From Ricinus communis (lineage: Eukaryota > Streptophyta > Magnoliopsida > Malpighiales > Euphorbiaceae): 64,000 bases of DNA. Made by a program: the position numbers and the translations under genes. Below the pieces are notes generated by a model, which saw nothing but the letters and a program-made list of their open reading frames with translations, had not been told where the DNA came from and made no database searches. This document shows, piece by piece, positions 46,592-57,565 of the stretch. The DNA lies in contig NC_063258.1 in NCBI RefSeq assembly GCF_019578655.1, positions 12,404,802 through 12,468,801 on the forward strand. The letters are read 5' to 3'. Positions within the stretch are counted from its first letter, which is position 1, and each line of letters begins with the position of its first letter.

Positions 46592-47877
46592 CGAGATCAA
46601 AATCCTATATATGTTCTTGTTTTATTCATATCTTATGTGCCTCTTTTTCTAACCTCTATCTAGTATGATGGTTTGGTTTTATTTGGGGAGCATAAATACG
46701 AGCCTTGAGTGAAAACGCATGGAAGCAACAATCATATGCACTGATCCAATGCTTAGACAAATGCGAAGAAAGAAGATTAGTTGATCGTGTATTGATATCA
46801 TTCTTCGAATGATCGCAAATGAATCTTCTAGACGAAAGAGGGAACAACAAGAATCGAGGCATGCCCAGTATTCCAATTCAGGATTTGCACCATTGGAATC
46901 TCTATCATTCCTTGTTCCTCTAGGCACGAAGACATTTGATGACACAAGGATTGGCGTAAGGAATCATGGGAACTCAATTGACAAGCTTGACGGGTGGCAT
47001 TGGGGCTTAGCTTGATGATCAAGCAGGAAGAGACATAAATCCACTCGCATAATTGAGAAATCATGTTATTTTTTATTAATTCAAGGGTAATACAAGCGGC
47101 AATGCGAGCATTTTGATGTTTGGAACGCATATAATGAAGTAATTTGGGTCGAAGTATTATTACATAGGCCCACATGAATTTCCCTTTGTTTTTGTTAAGC
47201 TGGCTCATAGAATTTGGGATTATAAGAGTTGTTGACCAATCAACTACTCTCTCGTACTAGAAAACTCACATGTAACTAAATACTTTAGGGTAGTGAGCAT
47301 ATTATTTGAGTTTTCTACCTTGTAAAAAATCAAGATATAGGTTCTTTCAGTAACTTTGCTAACTTATCCAGACTCATTCTAGCGAACATAAACTTATCGC
47401 TAACGTCCTTCCTTTCTTTTATGTTCTTTATCGACCCGTGCATTTAAGTCAATTCGATTTGATCATTTCGCGCTTAGCCGTATGGAAGAGAATAAAGAAC
47501 TTGTGGTTTTTTTCCTTATCAGATCTAAAATCCCACCTATGTTCTCATTTTGTTCGCTTCTGTTTTTCCACTCTATCTAATCTCTGTCTAGTTTGATGGT
47601 TTGGTTTTATTTGGTGAGCATAAATACGAGTGTTAATTGAAAGCGCATGGAAGTGGCAATCATAGGCACCGATATAGTGCTTAGACAAATGTGAAGGAAG
47701 AAACTAGTCTAACGAGTATTGATATCATTCTCATAATGAGTGTGGAAAAATCTTTTGGAGGAAAGAGTTCACGTAGAGGATCGAGACACGCCCCAATATT
47801 CCAAATTAGGATTTGCACCATTATAATCTCCATCGGTCCATGTTCCTTTAGGTACGAGGACTCCTGGTGACAAAAGG
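46592..47877 (+). repeat. Family R units (block 14)
   Basis: One nearly complete unit from TTCTAACCTCTATCTAGTATGATGG to the next GTTTGATGGTTTGGTTTTAT, then the start of another, ending at the LTR border at 47878. Confidence 0.75.
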
Positions 47878-50306
47878 TGATATGACCCTAGACATCTATT
47901 GAATAGAATCAATATCAGTCCATTTTAAAGATCTATCAAGAACAAGATAAAAGAAGCAACTAAGAATTCACAACAATGTACAAAACAATAAGTATTTGCA
48001 AGAACTTAGAAAGAAAACACTCTCAGGCATCAAATTGTAATCAAAGTTAAAGTCTTACAAGATTATAACCTTTAAGTATTTATAGTGAATACTTAGAGTT
48101 TAAACAAATTAATGAATGTTGTGCCGAATGCAAGGGGGGCCCAAACTTAAAATTAATCTATTAAATATAACTAGAGGCCCAAACTAAACAAGTAATGAAA
48201 AAGGCCTAAAGAAATAGAGTTTTAAGGTAATAAAGCACTCAAGAGCTAAAATACGTAAGAAGTTAAATAATGAGTAATTTCAGTGCAAAGGGAAATTAAT
48301 AAGGAGTGAAGCTTCTTGAAGCCCATTCTCATTAACTTGATTCATCAAGACACAATCTAGCTCATGGGGCTTGTTTGAGGCTTGTTCTTCCATAATGTGA
48401 GTTGTCACCAAGGCTTGAAAAAATAAGGTCATTGCATCCTTAATCTTCTTAGCTCATGCTCTTGTGATTGGACCACTCCCCACATATAGAGGATCTTGCT
48501 CAGATGGGTTTGTAGGATCACTATGATTTCCATCATTCCTTCCTTTCACAAGTGAATTTTTCCTCAAATTAGCACCTTTAAAATTAAAAGGAGATAAATT
48601 AGAAACATTAAAGGTTGCACTAACATTATACTTTCTTTGAAGGTCAAGTTTGTAAGCATTATTGCTAATCTTAGCAACCACTTGGAAGGGTCCATCTCCT
48701 CTTGCTTGCAACTTAAAATGCCTTTGAAGAGGAAACCTCTCCTTGTGCGTATGCAACCACACTCTATCACCAAGCTCAAACACAACTTGTTTTTTACCTT
48801 TGTTGTGATAACGCACGGCTCGCTCATTTCTCTTTTTAATTTGCTGCCTTACCTTGTCATGAAGTTGTCTAACATATTTGGCCTTCTTGGAACCATCCAA
48901 GTTAGCACTCTCTTATAATGGCAAAGGTAATAAATCCAAGGGAGTTAATGGATTAAAACCATAAACAACTTCAAAAGGGCTACAATGAGTACATGAATGC
49001 ACACTCCTATTATATGCAAATTTTACATGAGGTAAGCAATCTTCCCAAGATTTGATCTTCTTTCTTATAATAGCACGCACTAATTGTCCTAAGGCCCTAT
49101 TAACCACTTCAATTTAGCCATGCATTTGAGGGTGACAAGTAGTAGAAAATAACAATTTAGTACCTAACTTAGTCCATAATGTCTTCCAAAAATAGGACAA
49201 ATATTTCGCATCCCTATCACTAACAATAGTCTTAGGCATGCCATGCAGACACACTACTTCTCTAAGGAATAAATCAGAAATATGTGATGCATCATCAGCT
49301 TTATAACATGTAATAAAGTGTGCCATTTTACTAAATCTTTCAACCACCATATAAATTCTATCATTTCCACGCCTACACCTTGGCAATCCTAAGATAAAAT
49401 CCATAGAAACATCAATCCAAGGTGAAATAGAAATAGGCAATGGCATATAAAATCCATGGGGCTTGCTTTTAGACTTAGCAAGTAAATAAACAACACAGTT
49501 GGCATAATATTTCTTAACATTAACACGCATTTTCGACCAATAAAAGTGCTCATGCAACATATCTAAAGTCTTAGCAACACCAAAATGCCCTATCAATCCT
49601 ACCTCATGCGATTCTTTTAAAAATAATTTATGCATAGAATAATTAGGCACACATAATCGATTATCCTTAAACAAGTAGCCATCATTCTTATAGTATTTAT
49701 CAAAAGCTCCATGCTCGCATGCATCATACACACTTCCAAAATCAGGATCATAAAGATAATGTTCTTTAAACAATTCAAATCCAATCAATTTGGAATGAAG
49801 TGTGTTAATCAAGGCATACCTCCTAGAGAGTGCATCAGCCACCACATTATCCTTACCCTGCTTATATTTGATCATATAAGGAAAAGTCTCTATACATGAA
49901 GTCCAAGTTGCATGCCTTTTATTCAACTTATTTTGACCCTTCAAATGGTTTAAGCTCTCATGATCAGTATGAATTACGAATTCCTCCCACATTAAATAAT
50001 GTTGCCATGTCCCCAATGCCCGCACCAATGCAAACATCTCCTTACTAATTGCTTTTCACAAAAATAGGCAATTGGCCTACCCTCTTGCATCAATACAACT
50101 CCAATTCCAATAGTAGAAGCATCACATTCAATCTTAAAAGTATAATCAAAATTAGGCAAAGCAAGTAATGGAGCATAAATCAATTAATCTTTCAAAACCT
50201 GAAATGCCCTATCTTATGCCTCTCCCTATTTAAAACCTACATGCTGCTTAATAGGGTGTTAAGGGTAGAAAAATTCCTGACAAATCGCCTATATAAGCTA
50301 GCGAGG
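47878..50306 (-). mobile_element. Truncated Ty3/gypsy element, minus strand
   Basis: The 3' LTR begins on the plus strand with TGATATGACC (47878) and extends to roughly 48250. Above it lie the pol tail, integrase and RNase H. The element is cut at 50306 by the LTR of the next element, so gag, protease and most of reverse transcriptase are missing. Family R lies on the left flank (CTGGTGACAAAAGG). Confidence 0.8.
48290..50300 (-). pseudogene. Ty3/gypsy pol: end of RT, RNase H, integrase, tail
   Basis: Reading down the minus strand: LASLYRRFVRNFSTL (connection after reverse transcriptase, near 50290); then RNase H with [28 protein letters not shown], a frameshift, [20 protein letters not shown] and [14 protein letters not shown]. 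Integrase follows with its zinc-binding His pair ([10 protein letters not shown]), but the second pair is Cys-x-x-Tyr instead of Cys-x-x-Cys. Catalytic Asp residues are in [13 protein letters not shown] and [15 protein letters not shown]. The Glu region is just after a stop near 49113 (then [14 protein letters not shown]). A stop at 48913 separates the C-terminal domain (148 codons, 48900-48454), which ends GSGPITRA and another stop. RNase H removes the RNA template and integrase inserts the cDNA. Several stops, one frameshift and a lost Cys make it inactive. The longest open part is 307 codons (50037-49114). Confidence 0.9.
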
Positions 50307-51725
50307 TGATGTGCGTAAAATACACACATCTAAATGGGGTTTTTAAGATTGATTTTATGGACATTTGGATGTGAATTGGTCCCAACACTCATCCTATGCA
50401 TCTGTTTATGTGCATTAGGTCCAAAAGAAGTCAAAGAATGATAAAGGGAAGAATTGGAGCATAATTGGACGCCGAAGCTGCCGAAACAAGCTAAGTACGA
50501 GCATGAGGAAGCTGAACATGGCTGTGTTGATTTCAACACTGGCCGTGTTGGGTACATCAAACATCAAACATCAAAGAAAAGGAAGTTCTTAGGGAGCACA
50601 ACCACAAAGAGTAACACGGGCATAAACACCACACCATATTGGGAACACGGTCATCAACACGACCGTGTTGGCGGCGACAAGGGGAATTAATTAAAAGAGA
50701 GAAGAGAGGAGAGCGAGGGAGAACGTCCCAAAACCCTAATATTTTTCTCTCTAAGGGTTTTCTGAGCTGGAACTAAGGGAAAAGGAGACATGGATCAAGG
50801 TTTCAAGCGAATTCCCTTCAAAGATTGAAGATTGGGCGAGGTTCGTTGATTGGTTTTCAAATCGAGCAAGAGGAATAAGAATCTATTCAATTGGAGCAAA
50901 AGGATTTGGGGCTGTTTACTCTCATCCAAGGGTGTAATCGGGTTTTCTCTACCTTTACTCATTGTTGTAATTGAATTCTTGTGTATTTTGATAATGAACA
51001 TGATTAGCTAGATTGATTAAATCCATTGGGATTTCTTTATTATGTTGGCTTAGTATTATATTGTTGGATTATTTGGATTAGTTTTGTATTCTTCTTGCTT
51101 TTAGTATTAATAAGATAATGCATTATTCATGAGACGTTGTGAATTGTGTGTTTAGATTGCTTTGTGTGATTGAGAAGTCCATTTGGCAATTGGAATTTTG
51201 AATAGCAAGAACTGGTTAATAATCGCTTAGAGATAAGGATAATTAACTAGCCGGATTAAGAATTAACAAAGCTTAATAGAGGCGGATTAAAGCTTAATGC
51301 TAATTTAAGAATCAATCGTTACGAAGAGATTCCAACTTTAGGTTATTAGATTTAGGAATTCGATTATCTTGAGAGAGAAACCGAATTTGGTTAAGAATTC
51401 ATCCACGGGTAGCATAATTAGACCCACCAATCCTTTATCTTTTGTTTGATTGCCAACTAGTTTAGGTTCCCTTTGGGTTTGCTCTCTTGCCTTGGTTATT
51501 TTAGTTATCAATTACTCTTGCATCTCCCTTAGAACTTAGCTTGTAGCTATTAGTTAGTTTAGAAATTATTCATCATTTATTTTAAGTTAATATAATAAAG
51601 AACAAAGGAGTAACTCTAGGCTTTCACTTTCTAGAGGAATACAACCTTGATACTCGCCATTAGTGCTAGACTGCATCGATAGGTACACTGCCTTAGATTG
51701 TAGCTAACACAAATAGCACACATCA
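50307..51725 (+). repeat. LTR of a non-autonomous Athila-related element
   Basis: Starts TGATGTGCGTAAAATAC, ends AGCACACATCA, 1419 bp. The 5' half is unlike the later LTRs, but the 3' half from about 50930 closely matches 58280-59063 and 62240-63042. U3 contains ACACGG and CCGTGT motifs at 50514-50670. It truncates the gypsy pol on its left. Confidence 0.8.
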
Positions 51726-51731
51726 AGTTTT

Positions 51732-51748
51732 TGGCACTGTTGCCGGGA
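51732..51748 (+). other. tRNA-Asp-type primer site, mutated
   Basis: TGGCACTGTTGCCGGGA, two or three changes from the canonical site, six bases after the LTR. Confidence 0.8.
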
Positions 51749-51851
51749 AAGTTTGAAAACTAGAGTGAAATTTGCTATTTGTTAATTTAGCCATTTTTAT
51801 TTATTTATATTTATTTTTGTTTTGTTTGTACATATTTATTTAGTTAAGTTT

Positions 51852-51890
51852 ATGATTCAGATAGTGGATGATAAGGAGGTTCAATGCTAA
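51852..51890 (+). CDS. Short upstream ORF overlapping the gag start
   Basis: Twelve codons and a stop, encoding MIQIVDDKEVQC. Its stop overlaps the gag start in the string ATGCTAA. The same arrangement is kept at 59224-59262 and 63199-63237. Confidence 0.45.
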   Translation: MIQIVDDKEVQC

Positions 51891-53041
51891 ACTCTTTGTA
51901 TGACACGTTGGAAAATGGGATCAGGAACTAAGAGAGTGCTAAAAATTGGGATACCCATGCATCTTTAGAAGCTCGAGTGGAATCATTTTGCAGGGCTACC
52001 GATCAACTCTCTACTCCTATCCTTTCATCTCAAGTTTTTTGTGAATTTTGTTGTAGTTTACATTTGAGTAATGATTGTCCATTATATAGTGATGTTGCTC
52101 ATTGTTCTTATAACTATGAACAGGTGAATTATACGGGAAGTTGGCCAAATGACTCGTATGGAAGCACCTACAATCAAGAATGGAGCATTCATTCACCCTG
52201 TGGATGGAGCTTAGATGGCCAAGAACCACCAGAATTTCAGCAGCCTAATCTTGCACCATCAACTCAAGGTGAAGAGTTAGTGTCAAAGGAGCTGATGATG
52301 AGGTTTATTGCAAGTCTTGAGGATAGATTCCAACAAACTGAGAGGATACTTGAAGATCAACAAGCCTCAATTAAGAACATAGAGCATCAAGTAGGCTTAA
52401 TCTTCAAGTTACTAGCTGAAGAGCAATTGGGAACTCCATCAAACGCTACTGAATCCGAGGAACATTTGAGCACCATCACTTTGAGTTCAGGTGAGAATTT
52501 TTCTAGTTTATCTACTATGTTTGACAATGATGCTTATGTGCAGGACGAATTCTTGGACATGGAGATGGAACCAGAAAAGGAAAAGGCGAACATGATTCTT
52601 CTGAAAGACTATCAACATGAATGTACAGTTGATGATGCTGAGTTGCAATTAGAGGAATTTTTGGTGGATTTTCCATAAGTCCCTTCGATGATGGAAGATG
52701 AGCACGAGTAATCCAATGAAGAAGTCTTGGAGGAGCTCGAGTTTCTTCTAGCAAGTGAACCAAGCCAAGGACTGAAGAAAACCATCGACACTCCTGAAGA
52801 AATTGCCCAACCATCAATCCTTCCAATTGTTGAAACTCTAGCTTTCAAATTAGAAGAGCCCCTAGAGCATCATAACTACGTGCAATTATACGAGGAGCGA
52901 GTTTTGCCCATCATACTGGCAGCTTGCTTGATAGTCAGGAAGAGGAAATTGACAATTATCCCTCTAAGCGGATAGTTGAAGCCATTTGCTTGGAAGAAGG
53001 ATGCATGGTCATCAATCCCCATCGTTTACTTTTCACCATGA
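51884..53041 (+). pseudogene. Gag-derived ORF, decayed copy
   Basis: Homologue of the intact ORF at 59256-60398. It has a stop at codon 16 (TAA near 51930) and further stops near 52676, 52709 and 52972. A 233-codon stretch (51977-52678) remains open. The zinc-knuckle-like CEFCCSLHLSNDC, the coiled segment around RFQQTERILEDQQASIKNIE and the TITLSSGE motif are retained. The alternative +1 frame near the 3' end (52924-53151) is also open. Confidence 0.8.
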
Positions 53042-54080
53042 GTCCAGCTAAGAAGACTCATCACATCAAAAAGAAGTGCTTTTGGGAGGCACCTCAAACT
53101 TTATCTTTAATCTCTAATATTTTAACCTTTTGTTTTGAAACATTTTATTAGTTTTAGTTTTCATATTTTATTTAATTTTTGTTTCAGTTTCGATTTTAAT
53201 TCTTTATTTTATTATTTGCAGCCACTCCTCTACCACAGACTAGCCAATGCCCTGATATACCTGCTGATGCACCTCTTTTCACTCCGGAGCCATAGTCAGG
53301 GCAGTATTAGTTCTTTTTCCTTTTGCATTTCTTGTATTTTGTACACTGAGGACAGTGTATCCGGGGTGGGTGATATTTATCCCATCTTAATTATTTGTTT
53401 ATTCTTTGTGCAATTTTTTATAAAATTTTGAAAATTTTTCACTTTGTTTCGATGCTTTTACTGTTGACTTGCTTTTAGAAATCCTGTTTATGTCCATATT
53501 ATCGGGTAAAACCAATAGTGTTGAGTTTTACGGAAGAATGTAAGATAATTAGTTTGAGTTTTGCACTAAATTGCTTTAGTTTATTTAATTCTGTTTTGAT
53601 GATTTTTGTTTGGAACCTACTCAAAAGCACACTTGTGAGAAATTGAGCCTAAATTGTAAGCATACACTTTATATGGTTGTGTTTATTTCTTGTTGAGAGT
53701 GCCAATCACTGTCTTTACTTTTAGAACTTGCTCGGTAATGCTTATGAGAGCCGCAAGGAGAGTTTAACACTTTGGTATGATAGAGGCACTTAGGTTTTTC
53801 ATTCTAGCCAAATAGCCTTTATTCGTTTATTGATTATGTAGATAACCCCTTCTTTCACCATTTTTTTTATCATAGTCCATTACCACTTAGTTTTATTCTG
53901 CTTTGGGTTATGATTTTGCACATGAGTTGTTTTTATTGGGAATTTTTGTCTTGGAAATAGCTTTGGAATCTTGTAGCAGCTTACTTCAATCTAAAAAGAA
54001 ATTCACTCTGTTATGTGAATGTTCTTCCCTTATGAAAAAAAAGAAAAAAAAAAGAAAAAAGAAAGAAAAAAGAAAGAAGA
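53042..54080 (+). repeat. 3' region of the non-autonomous element; left arm of a long inverted repeat
   Basis: After a T-rich stretch ending in TTATTTGCAG (53212-53221) the sequence becomes the 3' end of the Athila accessory ORF (ADAPLFTPEP then a stop at about 53294) and its downstream non-coding DNA, including ACTGAGGACAGTGTATCC. From about 53219 to 54080 it is the inverted copy of 54240-55192. It ends in a purine tract. No 3' LTR follows. Confidence 0.75.
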
Positions 54081-54239
54081 AAAACAATGGACCTATGGTG
54101 TTCTGCAATGAATTACATGACCTGCACACAAGCCACAATGATCACAAAGGATAAACAATGGACAGTAGTCCAAGGTGGGAAATAGGAATCAAGTCAAAAT
54201 GTTTAGCTCACTTACTTTCTTTCTTTTCATCACCTTTCC
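54081..54239. other. Spacer of the long inverted repeat
   Basis: About 160 bp with no gene, flanked by a purine tract (54035-54080) and its mirror pyrimidine tract (54240-54290). Confidence 0.7.
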
Positions 54240-55192
54240 CTTTTATTCTTCTATTTCTTTTTCTTTTCTTTTTTTTTCTTTTTTTTTTCATAAGGGAAAA
54301 ATATTCACATAATAGAGTGAATTTCTTTTGAATTGAAGAAAGCTGCTATAAGATTCCATACTATTCCCAAGACAAAAATTCCCAATAAAAACAACTCATA
54401 TGCAAAATCATAACCCAAAGTAGAATAAAACTAATTGGTAATGGAATATGATAAAAAAAATGGTGAAAGAAGGGGTTATCTACAGAATCAATAAACCAAT
54501 GAAGGCTATTTGGCTAGAATGAAAAACCTAAGTGCCTCTATCATACCAAAGTGTTAAACTCTCCTTATGGCCCTCATAAGCATTACCGAGCAAGTTCTAA
54601 AAGTAAAGACAGTAATTGGCACTCTCAACAAGAAATAAATACAAGCATATAAAATGTATGCTTACAATTTAGGCTCAATTTCTCATAAGTGTGCTTTTGA
54701 GTAGGTTCCAAACAAAAATCATCAAAAAATAATTAAATAAACCAAAGCAACTTAGTGCAAAACTTAAACTAATTATCTTACATTCTTCTGCAAAACTCAA
54801 CACTATTGGTTTTACCCGATCACATGGACATAAACAGGATTTCAAAAGCAAGTCAACAGTAAGAGCATCGAAACAAAGTGAAAATTTTTCAAAATTTTAC
54901 AAAAAATTGCACAAAGAATAAACAAATAACTGAGATGGGATAAATGAAATGCAATATATACACTAGAAAAGGATCTGAATTTCATATACAAAATAATAAA
55001 AACACGAAACAAGTGTATATAAATATCACCACCCCACACTTTGAAGGACACACTATCCTCACTGTACAAAATATAAGAAATGAAAAAGGAAAAAGAACTA
55101 ATACTGCCCTGACTATAGCTCCGGAGTGAAAAGAGGTGCATCAGCAAGTATATCAGGGCGCTGGCTGGTTTGTGGTGTAGGAGTGGCTGCTC
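54240..55192 (-). repeat. Right arm of the long inverted repeat; 3' non-coding region of a minus-strand element
   Basis: On the minus strand it carries the end of the accessory ORF (stop at 55113), GTGAGGATAGTGTGTCC with CAAAGTGTGGGG, and further 3' non-coding DNA. It has about 90 bp not present in the left arm, near 54950-55040. A 158-codon minus frame (54842-55318) is a shadow of this region. Confidence 0.8.
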
Positions 55193-56320
55193 TCTGAGGA
55201 TCGGAAGTAGTGTCACATGCAGAAGCTGGTGGATCAGCAGGAGCAACGTCAATAGGAGGCTCGTCAGGCTGCTGTGTTGAAGGGTGGTCAGTGGAAGAGG
55301 GAGGGCCAGCTGGATCATCCGCTAGAGGGATGTCAAAATGGCTCTGCACTGGAACCCGGCTCTGTGGACAAACAGGTGCAAAATATGTAGCAAAAATATC
55401 ATCAAACATGTCATTGGCCATAGAGGTCTCTAACCTACCTCCCTGCTCAATCAGGGCCTGAAGCATAGCCCTCTACCTCTCAAACTGAGCCATCATCTGG
55501 CTCTGAAACTCAGCCTGACGCTGTAAAAAGGTCCTCCTGAAAGGTCTCTTGTCGAATGAAATGCTGCTACTGCTCCTCTGCCAACCTCTGCACTGTAAGC
55601 TGCAGCTCTCTAAACTCAATTGAAGAGACTCCTAAAATAGTTGATGAAGAACCAGAAGAAGCTGAAGTAGATGGTCTGGAGGAAGACACCAAAATATCAT
55701 AAGAAGGTGGGACATCCTGTGTACCATGGGCTCGTGGGGTAGGTCGCTCCTCTCTGAGTGCTGCCAAGAGAGCATTCCTCAGTTTATACTCTGGTCCTAG
55801 CCAGTCGAGTAATGTAAGTCCCAAAATAGAAAAATACCTTCTTTGAGTTGTTGCAAAAGGCAATCGTAACAAATATCCTATGTCGTGCATCTTGTAAGGT
55901 ATAAACAGTCCGAGCTCGGTAACTACACCACCACTATCTCCCCCTGCTGATGGTCCTAGCCGATGTCTGTGATCCCTCGGGCAAGTTAGGCCTTGGGTGG
56001 CGCTGTCATCAAATCTCGGCCCACATCTGCGGATGACATACCGAGCGTGTGTATATAGCGACTGTAAACCTCCCCATTGCATCCTCGTCAGTCCACAAGC
56101 CCAAGTGTACCCCAAGCTGCGCACACTCATCACGAAGGCTGCTCGCTAGTGCAGGCGGTCGTATCCGGTTGTTGGAAGTCCCATGGCGGCTCTGCAGAAA
56201 GAAAGTCTTGGCAAACTCCACAGTCAACTCCCTATATGTTGGTTCAACTATCTCGAAAAAATGCTGAAATGGGGGCATCTCGAAGATATCGGTGATTGCG
56301 GTGCAAGTCAGCGGTTTCGA
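55113..56320 (-). pseudogene. Athila-type accessory ORF (putative plant transposon protein)
   Basis: Three open minus-strand pieces (56278-56009, 56133-55567, 55466-55113) overlap or abut in different frames and form one broken protein of about 390 codons. The N-terminal part has FFEIVEPTYRELTVEFAKTF and then a GLWTDEDAMGRFTVAIYTRS stretch. The middle has SGGVVTELGLFIPYKMHDIG. The last third is rich in Pro, Ser, Thr and Asp and ends DAPLFTPEL. The Pro-Thr-Tyr-x-x-Leu-Thr-x-Glu-Phe pattern is typical of the Athila ORF that databases label putative plant transposon protein. Its function is unknown; it is not Gag or Pol. Two frameshifts, and a stop near 55563, make this a pseudogene. Confidence 0.65.
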
Positions 56321-57105
56321 TCTTGGCGATCTATCCTATGCCCCTTTCCCAAATCTTTGTGCCTCATTGATTGATATCTCTGCCCAAAGGCGGGCTGCCC
56401 TTGGAAAAGTAGGAATCGATGGCGCTGCGGTGGTCTAATTTGGCCTGAACTAGTCAGTGCAGCGCCTGACAATCGAGAGGAAGAGGAACCATTGGTCTGT
56501 CTCCTCTTGTAAACTCCCGATCCTCATCTGGTGGACATGGTATTTGAAAAAGAAATTTTTAGTACTAAGGATCAACAAAATTTTTGGCAGCATAACGGCA
56601 TAAAATGGACAAACCGAACGATTTAACTTGATAAAATTAAACTGCTCAATGTACTGCAAAGAAAATTCAATCCACAATACTACAAACCAATTCTAACCAA
56701 TTAAATTTTCAATTTATCCACATGGAGTTTAACTTCGCCATAATCCATCACAAGGCAAACCAACATGCTAATATATAGAAAATACAACAGAGTCCACTAT
56801 AAATGACAGAGCCTATTGTTTAGCTGCCAACAATAATAATAAAGAGAAAAATAAAGAATTAATCACAATCATGAATAATGGTAGAAAAGAAAAACGGAAC
56901 ATATGAGCAAGTTAAGTATATAAACTAAATTAAAGAAAATAAAAGAAAATTAAGCTCAAACATGAATGTAAATGCATGCACCAAATAATAAAATAAGGAA
57001 ATAAACTAAAAAGAAATTGAAACACATTTTCGAACATAAAGAAAACATAAATTCGAACTAATATCAAAATAAAATAACAGAAAAATGAAGTTGGAGGGTA
57101 CTTAC
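56321..57105 (-). other. Leader or intron-like region of the minus-strand element
   Basis: AT-rich, no gene. It lies between the accessory ORF and a short exon-like start at 57106-57210. On the minus strand it starts with a good splice-donor match (CAA then GTAAGT at 57108-57100). A clear acceptor was not identified. Confidence 0.4.
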
Positions 57106-57565
57106 TTGACAAACGCAATATCCAAAGCCTTCGAGATAAGAAATAAAAAGTGAGAGAGTAAGAGAGGAGAGAATAGCTAAAACTAAAAGGAGAGTAAAAT
57201 TTTTGGCCATTTCGAAATGAAGTGGTATATATAGGCAGTGTATGGAACACGCCCGTGTTAATCAACATGGCCATATTAGTGAACACGATCTGGATATCGG
57301 GCCATGTTAAGCGAATTAAAACATGCTGACTTACCAACTTCTGAGAACACGCCCGTGTTTATGGAACACGGGGACGTGTTGGGGACACGGTCGTGCATAA
57401 ATGACCGTATGGACTACTGTGAACGTGTTCATCTTAATTTGATTCTCTTCAATTAGAACACAATCCGTGTTTATGAACACGGTCTTGAACACGCCCGTGT
57501 TGGTCTCCAGAAAATGCAAAACTTACGATCCTCAGCACTTTCTCACTCTTTCTCACCTGCACAAC
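57106..57565 (-). promoter_or_regulatory. LTR U3-like promoter region with TATA box and short exon-like ORF
   Basis: Read on the minus strand: 57500-57240 is dense in ACACGGGCGTGT-type motifs. A TATA box (TATATATA, 57233-57226) follows. An ATG at 57210 opens 35 codons starting MAKNFTLLLVLAILSSLTLS, like a signal peptide, and reaches a splice-donor-like site. The ATG lies only about 22 bp from the TATA box, so it may not be inside the transcript. The layout matches the other Athila-type LTRs. The region is cut at 57565 by the next LTR. Confidence 0.5.

Noticed and set aside
53903..54154. Lys-rich 83-codon ORF
   Set aside because: The Lys run comes from the purine tract at the tip of the inverted repeat.
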